A stretch of DNA of 64,000 bases from CAXBDP01 sp964598395 (GTDB taxonomy: Bacteria > Bacteroidota > Bacteroidia > Cytophagales > Cyclobacteriaceae): positions 1-64,000 of the forward strand of contig CAZRBW010000009.1 of the NCBI GenBank assembly GCA_964598395.1, in the 5' to 3' direction. Positions 44,278-53,200 of this stretch are shown here, piece by piece (within the stretch, counting starts at the first letter, position 1; every line of letters starts with the position of its first letter). Under the pieces are notes generated by a model, which made no database searches, was not told the DNA's origin, and saw nothing but the letters and a program-made list of their open reading frames with translations. A program made the position numbers and the translations under genes.

Positions 44278-44979
44278 TTAAACTTGACCATAAAGTTTCA
44301 ATACAGAGCCAGCCAAACCTTTGCCGCTTTGTTTGGCAGCGAAGAAAATAGCATCGGCAATTTCTTCAGGCTTTACCCATTTCGAGAAATCTGAATCCGG
44401 CATTCCTTCTCTATTCTCTGGCGTGTCGATAATGCTTGGCACCACGACATTTGCAGCCACTCCATGAGAGTTGGTTCCTATATTCACGATTTCAGCTAGA
44501 TGAAACAATATTCCCTTCGAAAGAGCATATGCAACTGCGCCTTCTCCATCAGCTGCCTGCAAGGCAGGGCGCGCACCAATTAAGGTAATATTACCTCCAC
44601 CATTTTTCTTCATCAAAGCAAACAAAGGCTGAAGAATATTGTAAGCAGTAAGTACATTGAGCTTGAACATCTTTTCTAATTGCTCAGATGTAGTTTTTTC
44701 TAGAGAATTCATAGAAAAACCACCTACTAACAATACCGCAGAATGTATCGGCTGCTCAGCCCAGATTTTCCGCACCAGTTTAGCTGATTCGTATGGATCC
44801 ATTAGATCGGCTGGAATTACCTCAAGATTGGCTGTAGCAATACTCTCTAATTTTATTACTTGATCTGGCTTGCCCTCTTCGGCAAGAGCAACAACTGACC
44901 ATTTTTCATTTAAAAATTTTTCGGTGACAGCCATTCCTAAATTTCCAGCTGCCCCGCTGATAATTACTCGATTTTTCAT
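44278..44979 (-). CDS. Short-chain dehydrogenase/reductase
   Basis: A 233-residue Rossmann-fold oxidoreductase. The cofactor motif is GAAGNLGMAV (about 9-18), the catalytic Tyr-x3-Lys is YALSK, and a Gly-rich NITLIGARPA strand carries the usual Ser/Ala position as Gly-Ala. The missing catalytic Ser before Tyr makes activity uncertain. VVVPSIIDTPENREGMPDSD near the end resembles quinoid dihydropteridine-reductase-like SDRs. Substrate unknown. Confidence 0.82.
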   Translation of the reverse strand: MKNRVIISGAAGNLGMAVTEKFLNEKWSVVALAEEGKPDQVIKLESIATANLEVIPADLMDPYESAKLVRKIWAEQPIHSAVLLVGGFSMNSLEKTTSEQLEKMFKLNVLTAYNILQPLFALMKKNGGGNITLIGARPALQAADGEGAVAYALSKGILFHLAEIVNIGTNSHGVAANVVVPSIIDTPENREGMPDSDFSKWVKPEEIADAIFFAAKQSGKGLAGSVLKLYGQV

Positions 44980-45016
44980 AAAATATCTTTCCTATTTCTA
45001 TTAATTGTATATACAT

Positions 45017-45024
45017 CAAATATA
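45017..45024 (-). promoter_or_regulatory. -7 element ahead of the SDR-NRDE pair
   Basis: Minus-strand TATATTTG (45024-45017) matches TAnnTTTG. Initiation near 45010 gives a leader of about 31 nt. Only a weak TTA stands at the -33 distance. Confidence 0.4.
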
Positions 45025-45097
45025 ACGACAAATATTTTTCTAAGTTCCTTTGGAAATAAAACGAAGAATTAAATACTTTACCTAAATAATTAAGATC

Positions 45098-46270
45098 ATG
45101 AAAAAATCAATCCTCTTTGCAGCACTTTTTGCTCTAGTCTTTGCAGCGTGTAATTCTTCAGAAGAAGTGAAAAATGAAGAAAGCAATTTGCCTACTAATT
45201 GGAAACTTGAAATAGTAGATTCGGTTCAAATTGATTATTTGGGAAATTTGCTTTTGATAGATATCACCACCGAATGGAATAGGATGGTGTTTTATGACAA
45301 TACTAGAAATACCTTGGTTGCTTCCGATTTAGAAGGGAATATAATTACTGAAATTTCAAAAACTCCTGATGAACCAGGCGGGTGGAATGCAACTGGCCCA
45401 ATGGGTGCTAGCTATATCAGCGCAAATGAAATTGCCGTGCAAGACAGAGCGAGAATTAACATACTAAACGAATCGGGAGAATTTCAACGCAGTATCGAAA
45501 ATCCATTTCAGTGGCTTCCTGGAATTCAATTTGTTGGCTTTAGAGGTATTCAATATGGTGCAGCTGGCGATAGTTCTTACTTAGTAATGCATGCTCCTGG
45601 CCGAGCTAGATTCCAGTTCTTTCAAGCCAACTATTACGAGAATAGGAATGCCCTTGAAAGGATCAATTTAGCCACTGGCGAATATTTGCCTATAGCTAAA
45701 TTTGAAGAAAATAGCCTTTTCAAAAATGGAATGCATCATGATATTGGAATGGACTTTCCGTTCTTTTCGATCTCGGGTGATATCATTTACTTCATTTATC
45801 GGGTGGACAATGAAATTTTGGCTTATTCGCTAGAAACTGGCGAATTAATCAATAGATGGAAAACCGAACCAGGAAATTACTTCAAATTGCCAGAAGGCTA
45901 TCCTTATGACGCTATGCCTGAGGTTGCTGATTTTCAGGAAAGAGTAAAATGGGTAGGCATAGAAGGAATCAATAATGGCTTGGTGAGTTTTGACAATATT
46001 GTAGTCAATTCATACACTGAGGGAGTATCTCCAATCAGGCAAGATGACTATAAGTTGCTCGAAGGTGATGAAGCACAAAGTTTTAGAGATACTTATTATC
46101 AATTATTTATAGATGGAAAAAAGATTGGAGAACTTCCAGCAGAACCAAAAATTAACCGTCTTTTTTCGGCCCATGGAAAGGATCAAATTTATGCCACCCA
46201 AAACATTTCATTCCTTGGCTACGAACCTGATATGATAACAATCTATCGGTTAGAGCTTAAAATAGAATAA
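45098..46270 (+). CDS. Lipoprotein, probable beta-propeller, function unknown
   Basis: A 390-residue exported protein with signal peptide and lipobox VFAAC (Cys18). The mature part alternates short strands and loops in a way that suggests a six-bladed propeller (NLLLIDITTEWNRMVFYDN, LVASDLEGNIITEISK, INILNESGEFQRSI, ILAYSLETGELINRW). It may belong to the DUF4221 lipoproteins of Bacteroidota, but I am not sure. No catalytic motif is visible. It is alone on its strand before the histidine kinase. Confidence 0.7.
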   Translation: MKKSILFAALFALVFAACNSSEEVKNEESNLPTNWKLEIVDSVQIDYLGNLLLIDITTEWNRMVFYDNTRNTLVASDLEGNIITEISKTPDEPGGWNATGPMGASYISANEIAVQDRARINILNESGEFQRSIENPFQWLPGIQFVGFRGIQYGAAGDSSYLVMHAPGRARFQFFQANYYENRNALERINLATGEYLPIAKFEENSLFKNGMHHDIGMDFPFFSISGDIIYFIYRVDNEILAYSLETGELINRWKTEPGNYFKLPEGYPYDAMPEVADFQERVKWVGIEGINNGLVSFDNIVVNSYTEGVSPIRQDDYKLLEGDEAQSFRDTYYQLFIDGKKIGELPAEPKINRLFSAHGKDQIYATQNISFLGYEPDMITIYRLELKIE

Positions 46271-46375
46271 AACAAAGCAAATTTTATAATCAGTAAAAAT
46301 TCATTCACAAAATATCGTTTTCTAGAATCAAGTACTAATTCATTTTTAACGAATAAATTCAGATTTAAAAGTACC

Positions 46376-46405
46376 TTGTTTCTGAATTATGAATTGGTAT
46401 TTTTA
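46376..46405 (+). promoter_or_regulatory. Possible promoter of the hybrid kinase gene
   Basis: TTG (46376-46378) and TATTTTTA (46398-46405; one mismatch) are 19 bases apart. Initiation near 46412 coincides with the ATG at 46410, so the message would be leaderless or the true start slightly later. Confidence 0.35.
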
Positions 46406-46409
46406 GGGA

Positions 46410-49007
46410 ATGGACATTACGCTTAATATTTTTTCGATTATCCTATATGCAGCAGGTTGCTTTGCTAGTATAATTTCCATCATTATATTTTTCCGGTCTG
46501 GTCATGCTGTGAGAACCTTTGCTATAATGATGGCAGTGGTGTCCTTTTGGGCATTAGCTTATGCTACTGAGCTATCGAGTAGCACGCTTAAAAACATGCT
46601 TTTTTGGGTGAAAATTGAATACTTAGGCGTGGCTTTGATACCTAGTTTATGGTTACTCTTTTGTATTCAATTCACTGGCAGAGAGAGAAATCTTACTAAT
46701 ACAGGAAAGCTTCTCGTTTTCCTTTTCCCAATAATCACCTTAATAATGGTGTGGACCAACGAATACCATCATTTACACTATGAGAATACTGTTGTGGATA
46801 CTTCTGGTCCGTTTCCATTATTAGCGATCGAAGTTGGTCCTTGGTATATTTTTCATTTCATTATGTTTTACATATACCTAATTATTGGGATGGTTTTGCT
46901 GATATTAAGCTACCGTAAAGCTACCAAAATATTCAAACGACAATTAGCCCTGATAATGTTTTCGGCCACATTCCCATGGTTAGTCAATATTATCTATATG
47001 TATGGCTGGAGGCCTTTAGAACATTTAGATTTAACTCCTTATGCATTTTTAGGCACATGTATTTTCATTAGTCTTGGTCTAGTTCGCTTCAAGTTGTTTG
47101 ACGTTTTACCTTATGCTCGTGAACAGATAATGGAAGTAATGTCAGCAGGAGTGCTCATATTAGATAATGAATTCAATATATTGGATTTGAACCCTAGCAT
47201 GCGCAAAATGCTAGAACCATTTGAGAAAAATCCACTGGGTAAATCCATCTTCACCTTGCTTGCTCCATTTCCTGAAATTTTGGAAGTTATTAGTAATAAG
47301 CAAGAGGCCATCAGGAATATCACACTTGAAGCATATAGTCAAAAAATTCATCTTGAGGTTAGCATCAAGCCTTTACATGACCAAAAGAGTCAATTCTTTG
47401 GAACGCTGCTAATCCATCGAAATATTACGAAACAAAAAGAATTTGAAGAAAAGCTAATCGAATCAGAAGACATCAACAGAGCAATTTTAGATAGTGCCTC
47501 CGAGCTTAATATATTGATTAGCAAGGATTATAAAATTGTTTCTTTCAATAAAACCGCCAACCTTATTATTCAAAGACTTTTCAATCAGACCTTAACAATC
47601 GGCGAAAGTATATTAGGTTTCACTATTTGCGAACCAAACACCAAATTCATTTCGGACTTTAGTGAAGCTTTGGCAGGTAAGCATATCAAGCAAGAATCTG
47701 AAGTGCCCTTCCCTAATGGTGAAACCCTGTGGATTGAAGGTCAACTATTTCCAGCATTATCGAGCGATGGTTCACTGGTGGGTATTAGCATGGTGGTGAA
47801 TGATATAACCTCCCGCAAATTGCACGAGCAAGAATTGCAAATTGCCAAAACCGAAGCCGAGTCGGCCAACAAAGCTAAAAGTGAATTCTTGGCCAATATG
47901 AGTCATGAAATTCGCACTCCGATGAATGCCATATTGGGCTTTTCAGAAGTTCTCTACGGATCAGAAAATAATGTTCAAAAAAAGGAAAGCCTTAGAAATA
48001 TTATTGAAAGTGGAAAAACTCTTTTGAGCCTAATTAACGATTTGCTTGATCTTTCAAAGATTGAAGCTGGTTATCTAGGATTACAAAATGAAGCAACAAA
48101 TGTCGACTTATTGGTGGATAATTTATTGCAAATGTTTAAGCCTTTAGCAAACAAAAAAGGCATAGAGCTTCAAAAGGTTATTGCAGAAGACTGTCCAAAA
48201 TATTTGTGGGTTGATGAATTGCGGTTAAAGCAAATAATTATCAATTTGATGGGTAATGCCATTAAATTCACTAATTCTGGCTTTGTGAAATATTCACAGA
48301 AAGTAGAAAATATGCGGGAGGATAGATGTGATCTAATAATATCTATCGAGGATTCAGGCATTGGTATTAATGAAAAAGATCAGGCTGTAATTTTTGAATC
48401 ATTTCGACAGCTAAATACCGAATCGAAAAGAACGCAAGGCGGTACTGGACTTGGGCTTACGATCACAAAAAGGTTGCTACAATTAATGGAAGGCAGCATT
48501 TCCTTAGAAAGCACTGCAGGAAAAGGAAGCACCTTTACTATTTTCATTCCAAATCTACGATTTAGTGACAAAGGGTATGAAATTACTGAAGTCTCTCGAC
48601 CTGCTTCTATTCAATTAGAAAAAGCCAAAATATTGGCGGTAGATGATGTTGAAATCAATTTGGCTCTAGTCCGATTCTATTTAGCAAATCAAGATATTGA
48701 GCTTATTACAGCTCCTAATGGAAAAGTGGCTGTGGAAAAGGCTTTTGAACATTTGCCTGATGTGATTTTGATGGACTTAAGAATGCCTGAAATGAGCGGA
48801 ATTGAAGCAAGAAAAATCATTAAGGAAAACACTGCCACTAGTCATATTCCAATTATTGCATTTACGGCTTCCATCCTAGATTCTGAGGTAGAAAAAATCA
48901 AAATGGAATTTGATGATTACCTAAGTAAGCCTGTAAATCAAAATGATATGTTGACTTCACTCGGCAAATTTGTAGGAATTAAACGGATTCAGAGTCGAGA
49001 AAATTGA
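46410..49007 (+). CDS. Hybrid sensor histidine kinase: 7TM, two PAS, HisKA, HATPase, receiver
   Basis: An 865-residue inner-membrane signalling protein. Residues 1-225 have seven hydrophobic helices of the histidine-kinase 7TM N-terminal type (MLFWVKIEYLGVALIPSLWLL). Two PAS domains follow (about 240-350 and 355-475), then HisKA with phospho-acceptor His499 in MSHEIRTPMN, an ATPase domain with N-box IINLMGNAIKF, G1 DSGIGI and G2 GGTGLGLTI, and a C-terminal receiver with Asp789 in LMDLRMPEMSG. No response regulator or output domain gene is adjacent, so its target is unknown. Octamers occur at 47809-47816 (antisense) and 48314-48321 (sense). Confidence 0.93.
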   Translation: MDITLNIFSIILYAAGCFASIISIIIFFRSGHAVRTFAIMMAVVSFWALAYATELSSSTLKNMLFWVKIEYLGVALIPSLWLLFCIQFTGRERNLTNTGKLLVFLFPIITLIMVWTNEYHHLHYENTVVDTSGPFPLLAIEVGPWYIFHFIMFYIYLIIGMVLLILSYRKATKIFKRQLALIMFSATFPWLVNIIYMYGWRPLEHLDLTPYAFLGTCIFISLGLVRFKLFDVLPYAREQIMEVMSAGVLILDNEFNILDLNPSMRKMLEPFEKNPLGKSIFTLLAPFPEILEVISNKQEAIRNITLEAYSQKIHLEVSIKPLHDQKSQFFGTLLIHRNITKQKEFEEKLIESEDINRAILDSASELNILISKDYKIVSFNKTANLIIQRLFNQTLTIGESILGFTICEPNTKFISDFSEALAGKHIKQESEVPFPNGETLWIEGQLFPALSSDGSLVGISMVVNDITSRKLHEQELQIAKTEAESANKAKSEFLANMSHEIRTPMNAILGFSEVLYGSENNVQKKESLRNIIESGKTLLSLINDLLDLSKIEAGYLGLQNEATNVDLLVDNLLQMFKPLANKKGIELQKVIAEDCPKYLWVDELRLKQIIINLMGNAIKFTNSGFVKYSQKVENMREDRCDLIISIEDSGIGINEKDQAVIFESFRQLNTESKRTQGGTGLGLTITKRLLQLMEGSISLESTAGKGSTFTIFIPNLRFSDKGYEITEVSRPASIQLEKAKILAVDDVEINLALVRFYLANQDIELITAPNGKVAVEKAFEHLPDVILMDLRMPEMSGIEARKIIKENTATSHIPIIAFTASILDSEVEKIKMEFDDYLSKPVNQNDMLTSLGKFVGIKRIQSREN

Positions 49008-49027
49008 GTGTAACTATTCAAATTACT

Positions 49028-50377
49028 TTAATTTCCCTTAGCTAAAGCATTAAGTGCTTCATTCACTGTCTCGAAACCAAAGTTCGCTTTCACTTGATCA
49101 AAGGCATTTCTAATTTCTGCTAAACAAAGGTTCCCAATACTTCCTTCGTGGCTATGCTGAACATTGCGGCTTGGGGCATATTCGCCCTTCTCGATTGCCA
49201 ACCCTACTTGAACGTACGCTTCTCTAAATGGAACACCTGCTAGCACCAAGCGATTAACTTCTTCTACGCTAAATAGGTATTTGAATTTATCATCTTCTAG
49301 CAAATTATCCTTCACTTCAATATGCTTGAGCATATAAGTGGACATTTGAATGCAATCCTTCAATGACTGAATAGCTGGAAATACCATTTCCTTGATCTGC
49401 TGCAAGTCGCGATGATAGCCTGAAGGTAAATTATTAGTAACCAAACTTATATCATTTGGCAAGGCAGATAATTGATTGCATCTAGCTCGTATCAATTCAA
49501 ATACATCTGGATTCTTCTTATGCGGCATAATGCTCGATCCAGTTGTAAGATGATCTGGGAATGAGATAAAGCTGAAATGCTGATTGAGATATAGCGTAAT
49601 ATCCATGGCCATTTTGCCGACAGTTTGGGCAATAGATGCCATTGCTTGCGCCAAAATTCTCTCTGTTTTTCCTCTCCCCATTTGGGCATAAACTACATTG
49701 TAATTCAAGAATTCGAATCCTAACAGATCGGTAGTCATTTGGCGATTGAGTGGAAAAGAAGAACCATAACCTGCGGCAGAGCCAAGTGGGTTTTTATTGC
49801 TTACTCGCCATGCCGCTTGCATTACTTCTAAGTCGTCGATTAGGCTTTCGGCATAGGCTCCAAACCAAAGTCCAAAGGAAGATGGCATGGCCAATTGCAA
49901 ATGAGTGTAGCCTGGCAGTAATTTATCCTTATGTTGTTCTGATAGCGATACCAGTAGATTAAATAGATCTTCCACTTGCGCTACAATTTCTTCGATTTCG
50001 GATCGGAAATAGAGTTTCAAATCCACCAACACTTGATCGTTGCGAGAGCGGCCACTGTGAATTTTCTTGCCTACATCGCCCAATCTTTGGGTAAGTAAAC
50101 CTTCAACTTGTGAATGAACATCCTCTACGCCATCTTCGATCCTGAAACCTCCCGCCTCTATCTCGGTCAATATTTGGCGCAAACCTCTTAATAAAGTTTC
50201 AAGCTCTTCTTTTTCTAGCAATCCAACACTTTCAAGCATAATTATATGAGCCATAGATCCAAGCACATCATATCGTGCCATTAGCAAATCTAATTCTCTA
50301 TCCTGCCCTACAGTAAACCGATCTACTCGGCTGTCGTTGTCATTTTCCTTTTGCCAGATTTTTTGAAGCTTACTCAT
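49028..50377 (-). CDS. argH: Argininosuccinate lyase
   Basis: Last step of arginine synthesis: splits argininosuccinate into arginine and fumarate. The 449-residue protein has the catalytic loop GSSIMPHKKNPD (Ser281-Ser282), His159 in GYTHLQ, and HSGRSRNDQV at 107-116. Length is normal. It is the last gene of the arginine operon, 18 bp after the deacylase gene, and converges on the histidine kinase. Confidence 0.95.
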   Translation of the reverse strand: MSKLQKIWQKENDNDSRVDRFTVGQDRELDLLMARYDVLGSMAHIIMLESVGLLEKEELETLLRGLRQILTEIEAGGFRIEDGVEDVHSQVEGLLTQRLGDVGKKIHSGRSRNDQVLVDLKLYFRSEIEEIVAQVEDLFNLLVSLSEQHKDKLLPGYTHLQLAMPSSFGLWFGAYAESLIDDLEVMQAAWRVSNKNPLGSAAGYGSSFPLNRQMTTDLLGFEFLNYNVVYAQMGRGKTERILAQAMASIAQTVGKMAMDITLYLNQHFSFISFPDHLTTGSSIMPHKKNPDVFELIRARCNQLSALPNDISLVTNNLPSGYHRDLQQIKEMVFPAIQSLKDCIQMSTYMLKHIEVKDNLLEDDKFKYLFSVEEVNRLVLAGVPFREAYVQVGLAIEKGEYAPSRNVQHSHEGSIGNLCLAEIRNAFDQVKANFGFETVNEALNALAKGN

Positions 50378-50395
50378 AATTATTCGAAGTAGAAA

Positions 50396-51448
50396 TTACA
50401 ATACTTTATCTAATATACTGATATACAAATTGATGCCTTCGTAAAATTCATCAACGAAAATAAATTCATCTGCTGTATGGCTCCGAGCCGAATCGCCAGG
50501 CCCCATTTTCAAGGAAGGTATATTCAGCAATGCTTGGTCAGAAGTGGTCGGACTACCATATGTGTTTCTGCCCATTGCCAATCCAGCTTTTACAATCGGA
50601 TGGGCAGGGTCAATAAAGCTAGGTTTTAATCGAACCGAACGTGGATTAACCTCAGCTTTCACAAAACTGCGGATAATCTCCAAAGCCGCTTCGTTGCTGT
50701 ATTTGTCAGTAGTGCGTACATCCACTGTAAATCTACATTCATCTGGAACCACATTATGCAGTTTACCAGCTTCAATCACCGTAACGGACATTTTCACAGG
50801 TCCTAAATAATCAGAAACCTCCGAAAATGTATATGTTCGGAACCATTCGATATCAGGCATCGCTGCATAAATAGCGTTGATTCCCTCCTCCCGTGCCGCA
50901 TGGCCAGATTTACCTTTTGCAATACAGTCGAGTACCATCAACCCCTTTTCTGCAATAGCCATTTGCATCATTGTGGGTTCTCCAATAATCGCAAACTCTA
51001 CATTCTCAAAATTCGGATAAATTAGCTCTATTCCATTTTTACCAGAAATTTCCTCTTCGGCCGTTCCAGCCCAAATAAGGTTGTATTTCAAATCCTGCTT
51101 CGGATAGAAATGCAGAAATGTAGCAAGCAAAGCCACCAATGCGCCTCCCGCATCATTGCTACCTAAGCCGTAAAGCTTTCCGTCAGCTATTTCAGGTGAA
51201 AAAGGATCTTTAATATAGCCTGCATTTGGCTTTACTGTATCGTGATGGGAATTAAGTAAAATACTTGGTTTGTTAGGATCGAAATATTGATTTACCGCCC
51301 ACACATTGTTGGCTTGGCGGGAGGGTTCAATTCCCTCCGACTCAAGAAATGATGCTAAGATATTGGCAGTTTCGCTTTCCTCCTTACTGAACGAAGGCGT
51401 TCGGATGAGGCTTTGTAATAGCTCTAAATATTTGCTTAGCTCTTGCAT
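50396..51448 (-). CDS. M20 family deacylase, probable N-acyl-citrulline/ornithine deacylase (ArgE-like)
   Basis: A 350-residue metallo-hydrolase of the M20 (ArgE/DapE) family. Metal ligands appear in LLNSHHDTVKPN, GLGSNDAGGA and AGTAEEEISG, with EPTMMQMAIAEKG and DPAHPIVKAG later. In the Bacteroidota route the carbamoyl group goes onto acylated ornithine, so this enzyme is expected to remove the acyl group from N-acetyl- or N-succinyl-citrulline before ArgG acts. That role is inferred from its place between argB and argH. It abuts argB with no gap. Two octamers, one in sense and one antisense. Confidence 0.85.
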   Translation of the reverse strand: MQELSKYLELLQSLIRTPSFSKEESETANILASFLESEGIEPSRQANNVWAVNQYFDPNKPSILLNSHHDTVKPNAGYIKDPFSPEIADGKLYGLGSNDAGGALVALLATFLHFYPKQDLKYNLIWAGTAEEEISGKNGIELIYPNFENVEFAIIGEPTMMQMAIAEKGLMVLDCIAKGKSGHAAREEGINAIYAAMPDIEWFRTYTFSEVSDYLGPVKMSVTVIEAGKLHNVVPDECRFTVDVRTTDKYSNEAALEIIRSFVKAEVNPRSVRLKPSFIDPAHPIVKAGLAMGRNTYGSPTTSDQALLNIPSLKMGPGDSARSHTADEFIFVDEFYEGINLYISILDKVL

Positions 51449-52228
51449 TTATTTCTGGATCAAAGTTCCTGCATCGGATTGCAACATATCTTCCGCTTGC
51501 AAAATTCTGACACTGCTTACTCCCAATTGAATAGCTTCAAAAGCATTTTCTAACTTTGGAATCATGCCATCAGCAATGATTCCCGTTTCTTTTAAGTGAT
51601 TATAATTGGTAGAGTCAATTAATGGAATCAAGGAACTCTCATCATTAATGTCTACCAACACTCCTCTTTTCTCAAAGCAGTACATCAATTCAACGCTATA
51701 CATTTTTGACATTGCGATGGCTACAATGGAAGCGATGGTATCCGCATTTGTATTGAATAATTGGCCTTTGCCATCGTGAGTAATTGGTGAAAGTACCAAT
51801 GTGTAATTCTGCGCTAGAAAATTGGAAATCGCTTTTGCATTTACGCCTTCTACGGCCACATCGCCTACCAAGCCAAAATCCACATCGGTGACTGGCCTTT
51901 TGTGGGCAGTGATGGTATTTGCATCGGCGCCAGTTAATCCCAGTGCATTGCAATTTAAGCTTTGAAGCTTCGAAACGATGCCTTTATTGACTAGGCCGGC
52001 ATATACCATTGTCACTAACTCGATGGTCTCCGCATCGGTGATTCTTCTTCCATTATGCATTTTGGGCTCTATTCCTAGACGCTTGCCAAATTCGGAGGCA
52101 ATTTTCCCTCCACCATGTACCAAAATCTTGAGCCCTTCTATTGCAGCGAAATCTTTCAAAAAGCTTTGAAGCTTCTCGCTATTATCAATTATGTTTCCTC
52201 CGATTTTAATTACTTTCAATGATTGCAT
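51449..52228 (-). CDS. argB: Acetylglutamate kinase (or N-acylglutamate kinase)
   Basis: Phosphorylates N-acylglutamate, the second step of arginine synthesis. The 259-residue amino-acid-kinase fold has KIGGNIIDN at the start, LVHGGGKIASEFGKRLG for substrate and phosphate, and GADANTITAHK and LSPITHDGKGQLFNTNADTIA towards the ATP site. It lacks the N-terminal helix that marks arginine-inhibited hexameric enzymes, so feedback inhibition is not predicted here. The stop is followed at once by the deacylase start. Confidence 0.93.
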   Translation of the reverse strand: MQSLKVIKIGGNIIDNSEKLQSFLKDFAAIEGLKILVHGGGKIASEFGKRLGIEPKMHNGRRITDAETIELVTMVYAGLVNKGIVSKLQSLNCNALGLTGADANTITAHKRPVTDVDFGLVGDVAVEGVNAKAISNFLAQNYTLVLSPITHDGKGQLFNTNADTIASIVAIAMSKMYSVELMYCFEKRGVLVDINDESSLIPLIDSTNYNHLKETGIIADGMIPKLENAFEAIQLGVSSVRILQAEDMLQSDAGTLIQK

Positions 52229-52252
52229 AGTGGTCTATTTTCTACAAGATCG

Positions 52253-53200
52253 CTAAAGATTTTCTAGCATCATTTTCAATACTGCTTGAGCGGCATATTC
52301 TCTATTTCCTGCTTCTTGAATTACTACTGAATTTGGTCCGTCTAATATTTCATCGGCAATTACCAAATTTCTTCTCACTGGCAAGCAATGCATCACTTTT
52401 GCATCATTAGTCACTGATAGTTTAGCATTATTGAATGTCCATTCAGGATTGCGGGTGATTATTTTGCCATATTCAGAATAGGAACTCCAGTTTTTTACAT
52501 AAACAAAGTCAGCTCCTTCTAGTGCCTTAATTTGGTCATTCTCAATCTTTGCTCCACGACGAAATTCCTCCGCTAGTTCATATCCACCTGGATGCGCAAT
52601 GGTGAGATCGTAGCCAGCAGAAATCACCCATTCTGCGAATGAATTTGGAACAGCTTGCGGGAGGGCTTTGATATGAGGAGCCCAAGTCAATACGATTTTT
52701 GGCTTTTCCACTTTCTTCAATTCTTGGATGGTCACCAAATCGGCCAAGCTTTGCAATGGATGACGGGTGGCAGACTCAAGACTTACCACTGGCACACCTG
52801 CATATTTCAGAAATAAATTAAGCGTTTCTTCATTATAATCTGCTTCTCTATCCTGCAAACCAGGAAAAGAGCGTACACCAATTATATCGCAATATTGCCC
52901 CATCACCGCTACGGCTTCTTTAGCATGTTCAGCTTTATCGCCGTCCATCATCACTCCTTCACGTGTTTCTAATGCCCATGAATCTTTATCCATATTGAGC
53001 ACAATCACATTCATGCCCAAATTATACGCAGCCTTTTGCGTACTCATTCTGGTTCGCAAGCTTGGGTTTAGAAAGATCAACCCTAGGGTTCTATTTTTAC
53101 CCAAATGCTGAAAAGCAAATGGATCACTCTTGAGAGACAAAGCACTATCTACAAGCTGAGGAATATTATTTACATCCTTTGCTGAGGTGAATTTTATCAT
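52253..53200 (-). CDS. argF': N-acetyl/N-succinylornithine carbamoyltransferase (ArgF')
   Basis: Transfers carbamoyl phosphate to acylated ornithine. The 315-residue protein has the carbamoyl-phosphate motif SLRTR (47-51), MHCLPVRRN near the C-terminus and KNWSSYSEYGK in between, the form of the acyl-ornithine transcarbamylases and not ordinary ArgF. The specificity loop reads MDGDKAEH, with Ala90 where I recall Pro90 in the Bacteroides fragilis succinyl enzyme and Glu92 in the Xanthomonas acetyl enzyme. Acyl preference is therefore open. Its start overlaps the argD stop by four bases. Octamer at 52657 is antisense. Confidence 0.92.
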   Translation of the reverse strand: MIKFTSAKDVNNIPQLVDSALSLKSDPFAFQHLGKNRTLGLIFLNPSLRTRMSTQKAAYNLGMNVIVLNMDKDSWALETREGVMMDGDKAEHAKEAVAVMGQYCDIIGVRSFPGLQDREADYNEETLNLFLKYAGVPVVSLESATRHPLQSLADLVTIQELKKVEKPKIVLTWAPHIKALPQAVPNSFAEWVISAGYDLTIAHPGGYELAEEFRRGAKIENDQIKALEGADFVYVKNWSSYSEYGKIITRNPEWTFNNAKLSVTNDAKVMHCLPVRRNLVIADEILDGPNSVVIQEAGNREYAAQAVLKMMLENL

